This document shows positions 41,201 to 54,500 of a stretch of DNA of 64,000 nt, piece after piece. Origin of the DNA: Halictus rubicundus (Eukaryota; Arthropoda; Insecta; Hymenoptera; Halictidae). Below the pieces are notes generated by a model. It had not been told where the DNA came from. It ran no database searches and worked only from the letters and a program-made list of their open reading frames with translations. The stretch is taken from assembly GCF_050948215.1 (NCBI RefSeq), contig NW_027489025.1, positions 62,001 to 126,000 of the forward strand, read 5' to 3'. The translations under genes were made by a program, and so were the position numbers. Position 1 is the stretch's first letter; every line of letters begins with the position of its first letter.

Positions 41201-42241
41201 AGGATAGGATAGAGGATAGGATACGATAGAGGATAGGATAGGATAGAGGATAGGATAGGATAGAGGATAGTATAGGATAGAGGATAGGATAGGATAGTGG
41301 ATAGGATAGGATAGAGGATAGGATAGGATAGAGGATAGGATATGATAGAGGATAGGATAGGATAGAGAATAGGATATAGGATTGGATAGGATAGAGGATA
41401 GAATAGGATAGAGGATAGGATAGGATAGAGGATAGGATATGATAGAGGATATGATAGGATAGAGGATAGGATAAGATAGAGGATAGGATAGGATAGAGGG
41501 TAGGATAGGATAGAGGATAGAATAGGATAGAGGATAGGATATGATAGAGGATAGGATAGGATAGTGGATAGGATACGATAGAGGATAGGATAGGATAGAG
41601 GATACGATATAGGATTTAATATGATAGAGGATAGGATACGATAGAGGATAGGATAGGATAGAGGATAGGATAGGATAGAGGATAGGATAGGATAGAGGAT
41701 AGGATATGATAGAGGATATGATAGGATAGAGGATAGGATAAGATAGAGGATAGGATAGGATAGAGGATGGGTTAGGATAGAGGATAATATAGGATAGAGG
41801 ATAGGATAGGATTGAGGATAGGATACGATAGAGGATAATATAGGATAGAGGATAGGATACGATTGAGGATAGGATACGATAGAGGATAGGATAGGATAGA
41901 GGATACGATATAGGATTTAATAGGATAGAGGATAGGGTACGATAGAGGATAAGGATAGGATAGAGGATAGGATAGGATAGAGGATAGGATAGGATAGAGG
42001 ATAGGATAGGATAGAGGATAGAATAGGATAGAGGATAGGATAGGATAGAGGATAGGATATGATAGAGGATAGGATAGGATAGAGGATAGGATAGGATAGA
42101 GAATAGGATAGGATGGAGGATAGGATAGGATAGAGGATAGGATAGGATAGGATAGAGGATAGGATAGGATAGAGAATAGGATAGGATATAGGATACGATA
42201 GGATAGAGGATAGGATAGGATAGAGAATAGGATATAGGATT
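41201..42241 (+). repeat. Satellite, copy of the 35-36.5 kb block
   Basis: No gene. GAGGGTAGG, GATAAGATAG, GGGTTAGG (41769), GGATAATATAGG and the ATTTAAT composite (41917) repeat the order seen at 35.5-36.2 kb, with offsets of 5,796 then 5,694 bp. One composite here reads ATTTAATATGATAG near 41618 instead of ATTTAATAGGATAG, a private substitution. Confidence 0.8.
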
Positions 42242-45200
42242 GGATAGGATAGAGGATAGGATAGGATAGAGGCTGGATATGATAGAGGATAGGATATAGG
42301 ATTGGATAGGATAGAGGATAGGATAGGATAGAGGATAGGATAGGATAGAGGATAGGATATGATAGAGGATAGGATAGGATAGTGGATAGGATAGGATAGA
42401 GAATAGGATAGGATAGGGGATAGGATAGGATAGAGGATAGGATAGGATAGAGGATAGGATAGGATAGAGGATGGGATAGGATAGAGGATAATATAGGATA
42501 GAGGATAGGATAGGATAGAGCATAGGATATGATAGAGGATAGGATAGGATAGAGGATAGGATAGGATAGAGGATAGGATAGGATAGAGGATAGGATAGGA
42601 TAGTGGATAGGATAGGATAGAGAATAGGATAGGATAGGGGATAGGATAGGATAGAGGATAGGATAGGATAGAGGATAGGATAGGATAGAGGATGGGATAG
42701 GATAGAGGATAATATAGGATAGAGGATAGGATAGGATAGAGGATAGGATAGGATAGAGGATAGGATAGGATAGAGGATAGGACAGGATAGAGGGTGGATA
42801 GGATAGAGAATAGGATAGGATCGAGGATAGGATAGGATAGAGGATAGGAGAGGATTGAGGATAGGATACGATAGAGGATAGGATAGGATAGAGGATAGGA
42901 TACGATAGAGGATAGGATAGGATAGAGGATAGGATAGGATAGAGGATAGGATAGGATAGAGGATAGGATAGGATAGTGGATAGGAAAGGATAGAGGATAG
43001 GATAGGATATGATAGTGGATAGGATAGGATAGAGGATAGGATAGGATACAGGATAGGATAGGATAGAGGATACGATATAGGATTGGATAGGATAGAGGAT
43101 AGGATATGATAGAGGATAGGATATGATAGAGGATAGGATAGGATAGAGAATAGGATAGAGGATAGGATAGGATAGACAATAGGATACGATAGAGGATAGG
43201 ATAGGATAGAGGATACGATATAGGATTTAATAGGATAGAGGATAGGGTACGATAGAGGATAGGATAGGATAGAGGATAGGATAGGATAGAGGATAGGATA
43301 GGATAGAGGATAGGATAGGATAGTGGATAGGATAGGATAGAGGATAGGATAGGATTGAGGATAGGATACGATAGAGGATAGGATAGGATAGAGGATACGA
43401 TATAGGATTTAATAGGATAGAGGATAGGATACGATAGAGGATAGGATAGGATAGAGGATAGGATAGGATAGAGGAAAGGATAGGATAGAGGATAGGATAG
43501 GATAGAGGATAGGATAGGGTAGAGGATAGGGTACGATAGAGGATAAGGATAGGATAGAGGATAGGATAGGATAGAGGATAGGATAGGATAGAGGATAGGA
43601 TAGGATAGAGGATAGGATAGGATAGAGGATAGGATATGATAGAGGATAGGATAGGATAGAGGATAGGATATGATAGAGGATAGGATATAGGATTGGATAG
43701 GATAGAGGATAGGATAGGATAGAGGATAGGATAGGATAGAGGATAGGATAGGGTAGAGGATAGGATATTATAGAGGATAGGATAGGATAGAGGATAGGAT
43801 AGAGGTTACGATATAGGATTTAATAGGGTAGAGGATAGGATACGATAAAGGATAGGATAGGATAGAGGATAGGATAGGATAGAGAATAGGATATAGGATT
43901 GGATAGGATTGCGGATAGGATAGGATAGAGGATAGGATAGGATAGAGGCTGGATATGATAGAGGATAGGATATAGGATTGGATAGGATAGAGGATAGGAT
44001 AGGATAGAGGATAGGATAGGATAGAGGATAGGATAGGATAGAGGATAGGATATGATAGAGGATAGGATAGGATAGTGGATAGGATAGGATAGAGAATAGG
44101 ATAGGATAGAGGATAGGCTAGGATAGAGGATAGGATAGGATAGAGGATAGAATAGGATAGAGGATAGGATATGATAGAGGATAGGATAGGATAGTGGATA
44201 GGATAGGATAGAGAATAGGATAGGATCTAGGATAGGATAGGATAGCGGATAGGATAGGATTGAGGAGAGGATACGATAGAGGATAGGATAGGATAGAGGA
44301 TACGATATAGGATTTAATAGGATAGAGGATAGGATACGATAGAGGATAGGATAGGATAGAGGATAGGATAGGATAGAGGATAGGATAGGATAGAGGATAG
44401 GATAGGATAGTGGATAGGAAAGGATAGAGGATAGGATATGATATGATAGTGGATAGGATAGGATAGAGGATAGGATAGGATACAGGATAGGATAGGATAG
44501 AGGATACGATATAGGATTGGATAGGATAGAGGATAGGATATGATAGAGGATAGGATAGGATAGAGAATAGGATATAGGATTGGATAGGATAGAGGATAGA
44601 ATAGGATAGAGGATAGGATAGGATAGAGGATAGGATATGATAGAGGATAGGATAGGATAGTGGATAGCATAGGATAGAGAATAGGATAGGATAGGGGATA
44701 GGATAGGATAGAGAATAGGATAGGATAGGGGATAGGATAGGATAGAGGATAGGATAGGATAGAGGATAGGATAGGATAGAGGATAGGATACGATAGAGGA
44801 TAGGATAGGATAGAGGTTACGATATAGGATTTAATAGGATAGAGGATAAGATACGATAAAGGATAGGATAGGATAGAGGATAGGATAGGATAGAGAATAG
44901 GATATAGGATTGGATAGGATAGCGGATAGGATAGGATAGAGGATAGGATAGGATAGAGGCTAGATATGATAGAGGATAGGATAGTGGATAGGATAGGATA
45001 GAGAATAGGATAGGATAGGGGATAGGATAGGATAGAGGATAGGATAGGATAGAGGATAGGATAGGATAGAGGATGGGATAGGATAGAGGATAATATAGGA
45101 TAGAGGATAGGATAGGATAGAGGTTACGATATAGGATTTAATAGGATAGAGGATAGGATACGATAAAGGATAGGATAGGATAGAGGATAGGATAGGATAG

Positions 45201-46639
45201 AGAATAGGATATAGGATTGGATAGGATAGCGGATAGGATAGGATAGAGGATAGGATAGGATAGAGGCTGGATATGATAGAGGATAGGATATAGGATTGGA
45301 TAGGATAGAGGATAGGATAGGATAGAGGATAGGATAGGATAGAGGATAGGATAGGATAGAGGATAGGATATGATAGAGGATAGGATAGGATAGTGGATAG
45401 GATAGGATAGAGAATAGGATAGGATAGGGGATAGGATAGGATAGAGGATAGGATAGGATAGAGGATAGGATAGGATAGAGGATGGGATAGGATAGAGGAT
45501 AATATAGGATAGAGGATAGGATAGGATAGAGCATAGGATATGATAGAGGATAGGATAGGATAGAGGATAGGATAGGATAGAGGATAGGATAGGATAGAGG
45601 ATAGGATAGGATAGTGGATAGGATAGGATAGAGAATAGGATAGGATAGGGGATAGGATAGGATAGAGGATAGGATAGGATAGAGGATAGGATAGGATAGA
45701 GGATGGGATAGGATAGAGGATAATATAGGATAGAGGATAGGATAGGATAGAGGATAGGATAGGATAGAGAATAGGATAGGATCGAGGATAGGATAGGATA
45801 GAGGATAGGATAGGATAGAGGATAGGATAGGATAGAGGATAGGATAGGATAGAGAATAGGATAGGATCGAGGATAGGATAGGATAGAGGATAGGATAGGA
45901 TTGAGGATAGGATACGATAGAGGATAGGATAGGATAGAGGATACGATATAGGATTTAATAGGATAGAGGATAGGATACGATAGAGGATAGGATAGGATAG
46001 AGGATAGGATAGGATAGAGGATAGGATAGGATAGAGGATAGGATAGGGTAGAGGATAGGGTACGATAGAGGATAAGGATAGGATAGAGGATAGGATAGGA
46101 TAGAGGATAGGATAGGATAGAGGATAGGATAGGATAGAGAATAGGATAGGATCGAGGATAGGATAGGATAGAGGATAGGATAGGACAGAGGATAGGATAT
46201 GATAGAGGATAGGATATAGGTTTGGATAGGATAGAAGATAGGATAGGATAGAGGATAGGATAGGATAGAGGATAGGATAGGATAGAGGATAGGATATGAT
46301 AGAGGATAGGATAGGATAGTGGATAGGATAGGATAGAGGATAGGATAGGATATGATAGTGGATAGGATAGGATAGAGGATAGGATAGGATACAGGATAGG
46401 ATAGGATAGAGGATACGATATAGGATTGGATAGGATAGAGGATAGGATATGATAGAGGGTAGGATAGGATAGAGGATAGGATAGGATAGAGGATAGGATA
46501 CGATTGAGGGTAGGATAGGATAGAGGTTACGATATAGGATTTAATAGGATAGAGGATAGGATACGATAAAGGATAGGATAGGATAGAGGATAGGATAGGA
46601 TAGAGGATAGGATAGGATAGAGGATAGGATAGGATAGAG
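42242..46639 (+). repeat. Segmental duplicate A, 4.4 kb, 4,873-bp offset
   Basis: About 4.4 kb is repeated at 47115-51512. Marks in register include GAGGGTGG (42794 and 47667), CAATAGGATACG near 43179 and 48052, GGTTACG with ATTTAATAGGG (43806 and 48679), GATCTAGG (about 44225 and 49098), GATAAGATACGATAAAGG near 44850 and 49723, and GGTTTGG (about 46219 and 51092). The match begins at 42242/47115 and ends at 46639/51512, where GAGAATAGG here faces GAGGATAGG there. No gene. Confidence 0.9.
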
Positions 46640-47114
46640 AATAGGATAGGATAGGGGATAGGATAGGATAGAGGATAGGATAGGATAGAGGATAGGATAG
46701 GATAGAGGATGGGATAGGATAGAGGATAATATAGGATAGAGGATAGGATAGGATAGAGCATAGGATATGATAGAGGATAGGATAGGATAGAGGATAGGAT
46801 AGGATAGGATGGAGGATAGGATAGGATAGAGAATAGGATAGGATAGAGGATTTGATAGGATAGAGGATAGGATAGGATAGAGAATAGGATATAGGATTGG
46901 ATAGGATAGCGGATAGGATAGGATAGAGGATAGGATAGGATAGAGGATAGGATATAGGATTGGATAGGATAGAGGATAGGATAGGATAGGATAGAGGATA
47001 GGATAGGATAGAGCATAGGATATGATAGAGGATAGGATAGGATAGAGGATAGGATAGGATAGAGGTTACGATATAGGATTTAATAGGATAGAGGATAGGA
47101 TACGATAGAGGATA
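46640..47114 (+). repeat. 475-bp satellite spacer between the 4.4-kb copies
   Basis: No gene. This spacer contains TAGGGGATAGG, GATGGGATAGG, GGATAATATAGG, AGCATAGGATATGATAG, GATGGAGG and GATTTGATAGG units. A related but clearly different series follows copy B near 51700-51860 (GATTCGATAGG instead of GATTTGATAGG), so the spacer and that region are diverged relatives rather than recent copies. Confidence 0.8.
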
Positions 47115-50100
47115 GGATAGGATAGAGGATAGGATAGGATAGAGGCTGGATATGATAGAGGATAGGATATAGGATTGGATAGGATAGAGGATAGGATAGG
47201 ATAGAGGAGGGGATAGGATAGAGGATAGGATATGATAGAGGATAGGATAGGATAGTGGATAGGATAGGATAGAGAATAGGATAGGATAGGGGATAGGATA
47301 GGATAGAGGATAGGATAGGATAGAGGATAGGATAGGATAGAGGATGGGATAGGATAGAGGATAATATAGGATAGAGGATAGGATAGGATAGAGCATAGGA
47401 TATGATAGAGGATAGGATAGGATAGAGGATAGGATAGGATAGAGGATAGGATAGGATAGAGGATAGGATAGGATAGTGGATAGGATAGGATAGAGAATAG
47501 GATAGGATAGGGGATAGGATAGGATAGAGGATAGGATAGGATAGAGGATAGGATAGGATAGAGGATGGGATAGGATAGAGGATAATATAGGATAGAGGAT
47601 AGGATAGGATAGAGGATAGGATAGGATAGAGGATAGGATAGGATAGAGGATAGGACAGGATAGAGGGTGGATAGGATAGAGAATAGGATAGGATCGAGGA
47701 TAGGATAGGATAGAGGATAGGAGAGGATTGAGGATAGGATACGATAGAGGATAGGATAGGATAGAGGATAGGATACGATAGAGGATAGGATAGGATAGAG
47801 GATAGGATAGGATAGAGGATAGGATAGGATAGAGGATAGGATAGGATAGTGGATAGGAAAGGATAGAGGATAGGATAGGATATGATAGTGGATAGGATAG
47901 GATAGAGGATAGGATAGGATACAGGATAGGATAGGATAGAGGATACGATATAGGATTGGATAGGATAGAGGATAGGATATGATAGAGGATAGGATATGAT
48001 AGAGGATAGGATAGGATAGAGAATAGGATAGAGGATAGGATAGGATAGACAATAGGATACGATAGAGGATAGGATAGGATAGAGGATACGATATAGGATT
48101 TAATAGGATAGAGGATAGGGTACGATAGAGGATAGGATAGGATAGAGGATAGGATAGGATAGAGGATAGGATAGGATAGAGGATAGGATAGGATAGTGGA
48201 TAGGATAGGATAGAGGATAGGATAGGATTGAGGATAGGATACGATAGAGGATAGGATAGGATAGAGGATACGATATAGGATTTAATAGGATAGAGGATAG
48301 GATACGATAGAGGATAGGATAGGATAGAGGATAGGATAGGATAGAGGAAAGGATAGGATAGAGGATAGGATAGGATAGAGGATAGGATAGGGTAGAGGAT
48401 AGGGTACGATAGAGGATAAGGATAGGATAGAGGATAGGATAGGATAGAGGATAGGATAGGATAGAGGATAGGATAGGATAGAGGATAGGATAGGATAGAG
48501 GATAGGATATGATAGAGGATAGGATAGGATAGAGGATAGGATATGATAGAGGATAGGATATAGGATTGGATAGGATAGAGGATAGGATAGGATAGAGGAT
48601 AGGATAGGATAGAGGATAGGATAGGGTAGAGGATAGGATATTATAGAGGATAGGATAGGATAGAGGATAGGATAGAGGTTACGATATAGGATTTAATAGG
48701 GTAGAGGATAGGATACGATAAAGGATAGGATAGGATAGAGGATAGGATAGGATAGAGAATAGGATATAGGATTGGATAGGATTGCGGATAGGATAGGATA
48801 GAGGATAGGATAGGATAGAGGCTGGATATGATAGAGGATAGGATATAGGATTGGATAGGATAGAGGATAGGATAGGATAGAGGATAGGATAGGATAGAGG
48901 ATAGGATAGGATAGAGGATAGGATATGATAGAGGATAGGATAGGATAGTGGATAGGATAGGATAGAGAATAGGATAGGATAGAGGATAGGCTAGGATAGA
49001 GGATAGGATAGGATAGAGGATAGAATAGGATAGAGGATAGGATATGATAGAGGATAGGATAGGATAGTGGATAGGATAGGATAGAGAATAGGATAGGATC
49101 TAGGATAGGATAGGATAGCGGATAGGATAGGATTGAGGAGAGGATACGATAGAGGATAGGATAGGATAGAGGATACGATATAGGATTTAATAGGATAGAG
49201 GATAGGATAGGATAGAGGATGGGATAGGATAGAGGATAATATAGGATAGAGGATAGGATAGGATAGAGGATAGGATAGGATAGTGGATAGGAAAGGATAG
49301 AGGATAGGATATGATATGATAGTGGATAGGATAGGATAGAGGATAGGATAGGATACAGGATAGGATAGGATAGAGGATACGATATAGGATTGGATAGGAT
49401 AGAGGATAGGATATGATAGAGGATAGGATAGGATAGAGAATAGGATATAGGATTGGATAGGATAGAGGATAGAATAGGATAGAGGATAGGATAGGATAGA
49501 GGATAGGATATGATAGAGGATAGGATAGGATAGTGGATAGCATAGGATAGAGAATAGGATAGGATAGGGGATAGGATAGGATAGAGAATAGGATAGGATA
49601 GGGGATAGGATAGGATAGAGGATAGGATAGGATAGAGGATAGGATAGGATAGAGGATAGGATACGATAGAGGATAGGATAGGATAGAGGTTACGATATAG
49701 GATTTAATAGGATAGAGGATAAGATACGATAAAGGATAGGATAGGATAGAGGATAGGATAGGATAGAGAATAGGATATAGGATTGGATAGGATAGCGGAT
49801 AGGATAGGATAGAGGATAGGATAGGATAGAGGCTAGATATGATAGAGGATAGGATAGTGGATAGGATAGGATAGAGAATAGGATAGGATAGGGGATAGGA
49901 TAGGATAGAGGATAGGATAGGATAGAGGATAGGATAGGATAGAGGATGGGATAGGATAGAGGATAATATAGGATAGAGGATAGGATAGGATAGAGGTTAC
50001 GATATAGGATTTAATAGGATAGAGGATAGGATACGATAAAGGATAGGATAGGATAGAGGATAGGATAGGATAGAGAATAGGATATAGGATTGGATAGGAT

Positions 50101-51512
50101 AGCGGATAGGATAGGATAGAGGATAGGATAGGATAGAGGCTGGATATGATAGAGGATAGGATATAGGATTGGATAGGATAGAGGATAGGATAGGATAGAG
50201 GATAGGATAGGATAGAGGATAGGATAGGATAGAGGATAGGATATGATAGAGGATAGGATAGGATAGTGGATAGGATAGGATAGAGAATAGGATAGGATAG
50301 GGGATAGGATAGGATAGAGGATAGGATAGGATAGAGGATAGGATAGGATAGAGGATGGGATAGGATAGAGGATAATATAGGATAGAGGATAGGATAGGAT
50401 AGAGCATAGGATATGATAGAGGATAGGATAGGATAGAGGATAGGATAGGATAGAGGATAGGATAGGATAGAGGATAGGATGGGATAGTGGATAGGATAGG
50501 ATAGAGAATAGGATAGGATAGGGGATAGGATAGGATAGAGGATAGGATAGGATAGAGGATAGGATAGGATAGAGGATGGGATAGGATAGAGGATAATATA
50601 GGATAGAGGATAGGATAGGATAGAGGATAGGATAGGATAGAGAATAGGATAGGATCGAGGATAGGATAGGATAGAGGATAGGATAGGATAGAGGATAGGA
50701 TAGGATAGAGGATAGGATAGGATAGAGAATAGGATAGGATCGAGGATAGGATAGGATAGAGGATAGGATAGGATTGAGGATAGGATACGATAGAGGATAG
50801 GATAGGATAGAGGATACGATATAGGATTTAATAGGATAGAGGATAGGATACGATAGAGGATAGGATAGGATAGAGGATAGGATAGGATAGAGGATAGGAT
50901 AGGATAGAGGATAGGATAGGGTAGAGGATAGGGTACGATAGAGGATAAGGATAGGATAGAGGATAGGATAGGATAGAGGATAGGATAGGATAGAGGATAG
51001 GATAGGATAGAGAATAGGATAGGATCGAGGATAGGATAGGATAGAGGATAGGATAGGACAGAGGATAGGATATGATAGAGGATAGGATATAGGTTTGGAT
51101 AGGATAGAAGATAGGATAGGATAGAGGATAGGATAGGATAGAGGATAGGATAGGATAGAGGATAGGATATGATAGAGGATAGGATAGGATAGTGGATAGG
51201 ATAGGATAGAGGATAGGATAGGATATGATAGTGGATAGGATAGGATAGAGGATAGGATAGGATACAGGATAGGATAGGATAGAGGATACGATATAGGATT
51301 GGATAGGATAGAGGATAGGATATGATAGAGGGTAGGATAGGATAGAGGATAGGATAGGATAGAGGATAGGATACGATTGAGGGTAGGATAGGATAGAGGT
51401 TACGATATAGGATTTAATAGGATAGAGGATAGGATACGATAAAGGATAGGATAGGATAGAGGATAGGATAGGATAGAGGATAGGATAGGATAGAGGATAG
51501 GATAGGATAGAG
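47115..51512 (+). repeat. Segmental duplicate B, 4.4 kb, with a divergent patch
   Basis: This is the second copy of 42242-46639. It differs by a two-base change near 47209-47210 (GAGGAGGGG for GAGGATAGG), a substitution near 50481 (GGATGGGATAG for GGATAGGATAG), and a cluster at about 49210-49240. In that cluster consensus-like units of copy A are replaced by GATGGGATAGG and GGATAATATAGG with no change of length. A further relative of its right end occurs at about 53.5-54.9 kb. Confidence 0.9.
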
Positions 51513-54500
51513 GATAGGATAGGATAGAGGATAGGATAGGATAGAGGATAGGATAGGATAGAGGATAGGATAGGATAGAGGATAGGATAGGATAGAGGAT
51601 AGAATAGGATAGAGGATAGGATAGGATAGAGGATAGGATATGATAGAGGATAGGATAGGATAGAGGATAGGATAGGATGGAGGATAGGATAGGATAGAGG
51701 ATGGGATAGGATAGAGGATAATATAGGATAGAGGATAGGATAGGATAGAGCATAGGATATGATAGAGGATAGGATAGGATAGAGGATAGGATAGGATAGG
51801 ATAGAGGATAGGGTAGGATAGAGAATAGGATAGGATAGAGGATTCGATAGGATAGAGGATAGGATAGGATAGAGAATAGGATATAGGATTGGATAGGATA
51901 GCGGATAGGATAGGATAGAGGATAGGATAGGAAAGAGGATAGGATATAGGATTGGATAGGATAGAGGATAGGATAGGATAGGATAGAGGATAGGATAGGA
52001 TAGAGCATAGGATATGATAGAGGATAGGATAGGATAGAGGATAGGATAGGATAGAGGATAGGATAGGATAGAGAATAGGATATAGGATTGGATAGGATAG
52101 CGGATAGGATAGGATATAGGATTGGATAGGATAGAGGATAGGATAGGATAGAGGATAGGATAGGATAGAGGATAGGATAGGATAGAGGATATGATAGGAT
52201 AGAGGATAGGATAGGATAGTGGATAGGATAGGATAGAGAATAGGATAGGATAGGGGATAGGATAGGATAGAGGATAGGATAGGATAGAGGATAGGATAGG
52301 ATAGAGGATGGGATAGGATAGAGGATAATATAGGATAGAGGATAGGATAGGATAGAGCATAGGATATGATAGAGGATAGGATAGGATAGTGGATAGGATA
52401 GGATAGAGGATAGGATAGGATAGAGGATAGGATAGGATAGAGGATAGGATATGATAGAGGATAGGATATAGGATTGGATAGGATAGAGGATAGGATAGGA
52501 TAGAGGATAGGATAGGATAGAGGATAGGATAGGATAGAGGATAGGATACGATAGAGGATAGGATAGGATAGAGGATAGGATAGGATAGAGGATAGGATAG
52601 GATAGAGGATAGGATAGGATAGAGGATAGGATATAGGATTGGATAGGATAGCGGATAGGATAGGATAGAGGATAGGATAGGATAGAGGATAGGATAGGAT
52701 AGAGGATAGGATAGGATAGAGGATAGGATAGGATAGAGGATAGGATAGGATAGAGGATGGGATAGGATAGAGGATAATATAGGATAGAGGATAGGATAGG
52801 ATAGAGCATAGGATATGATAGAGGATAGGATAGGATAGAGGATAGGATAGGATAGGATAGAGGATAGGGTAGGATACAGAATAGGATAGGATAGAGGATT
52901 CGATAGGATAGAGGATAGGATAGGATAGAGAATAGGATATAGGATTGGATAGGATAGAGGATAGGATAGGATAGAGGATAGGATACGATAGAGGATAGGA
53001 TAGGATAGAGGATAGGATAGGATAGAGGATAGGATATAGGATTGGATAGGATAGCGGATAGGATAGGATAGAGGATAGGATAGGATAGAGGATAGGATAG
53101 GATAGAGGATAGGATAGGATAGAGGATAGGATAGGATAGAGGATAGGATAGGATAGAGGATAGGATAGGATAGAGGATAGGATAGGATAGAGGATAGGAT
53201 AGGATAGAGGATAGGATATGATAGAGGATAGGATAGGATAGAGGATAGGATAGGATAGAGGATAGGATAGGATAGAGGATAGGATAGGATAGAGAATAAT
53301 ATAGGATAGAGGATAGGATAGGATAGAGGATAGGATAGGATAGAGGATAGGATACGATAGAGGATAGGATAGGATAGAGGATACGATATAGGATTTAATA
53401 GGATAGATGATAGGATACGATAGAGGATAGGATAGGATAGAGGATAGGATAGGATAGAGGATAGGATAGGATAGAGGATAGGATAGGATAGAGGATAGGA
53501 TAGGATAGAGGATAGGATAGGGTAGAGGATAGGGTACGATAGAGGATAAGGATAGGATAGAGGATAGGATAGGATAGAGGATAGGATAGGATAGAGGATA
53601 GGATAGGATAGAGGATAGGATAGGATAGAGAATAGGATAGGATCGAGGATAGGATAGGATAGAGGATAGGATAGGACAGAGGATAGGATATGATAGAGGA
53701 TAGGATATAGGTTTGGATAGGATAGAAGATAGGATAGGATAGAGGATAGGATAGGATAGAGGATAGGATAGGATAGAGGATAGGATATGATAGAGGATAG
53801 GATAGGATAGTGGATAGGATAGGATAGAGGATAGGATAGGATATGATAGTGGATAGGATAGGATAGAGGATAGGATAGGATACAGGATAGGATAGGATAG
53901 AGGATACGATATAGGATTGGATAGGATAGAGGATAGGATATGATAGAGGGTAGGATAGGATAGAGGATAGGATAGGATAGAGGATAGGATACGATTGAGG
54001 GTAGGATAGGATAGAGGTTACGATATAGGATTTAATAGGATAGAGGATAGGATACGATAAAGGATAGGATAGGATAGAGGATAGGATAGGATAGAGGATA
54101 GGATAGGATAGAGGATAGGATAGGATAGAGGATAGGATAGGATAGAGGATAGGATAGGATAGAGGATAGGATAGGATAGAGGATAGGATAGGATAGAGGA
54201 TAGAATAGGATAGAGGATAGGATAGGATAGAGGATAGGATATGATAGAGGATAGGATAGGATAGAGGATAGGATAGGATGGAGGATAGGATAGGATAGAG
54301 GATGGGATAGGATAGAGGATAATATAGGATAGAGGATAGGATAGGATAGAGCATAGGATATGATAGAGGATAGGATAGGATAGAGGATAGGATAGGATAG
54401 GATAGAGGATAGGGTAGGATAGAGAATAGGATAGGATAGAGGATTCGATAGGATAGAGGATAGGATAGGATAGAGAATAGGATATAGGATTGGATAGGAT

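Noticed and set aside
36635..42523. - strand ORF of 1,962 codons
   Set aside because: It is translation of the satellite itself with a 17-residue repeat, no domain, no codon bias independent of the DNA repeat, and ends set by chance ATG and TAA in variant monomers. Overlapping frames are also open for long distances.
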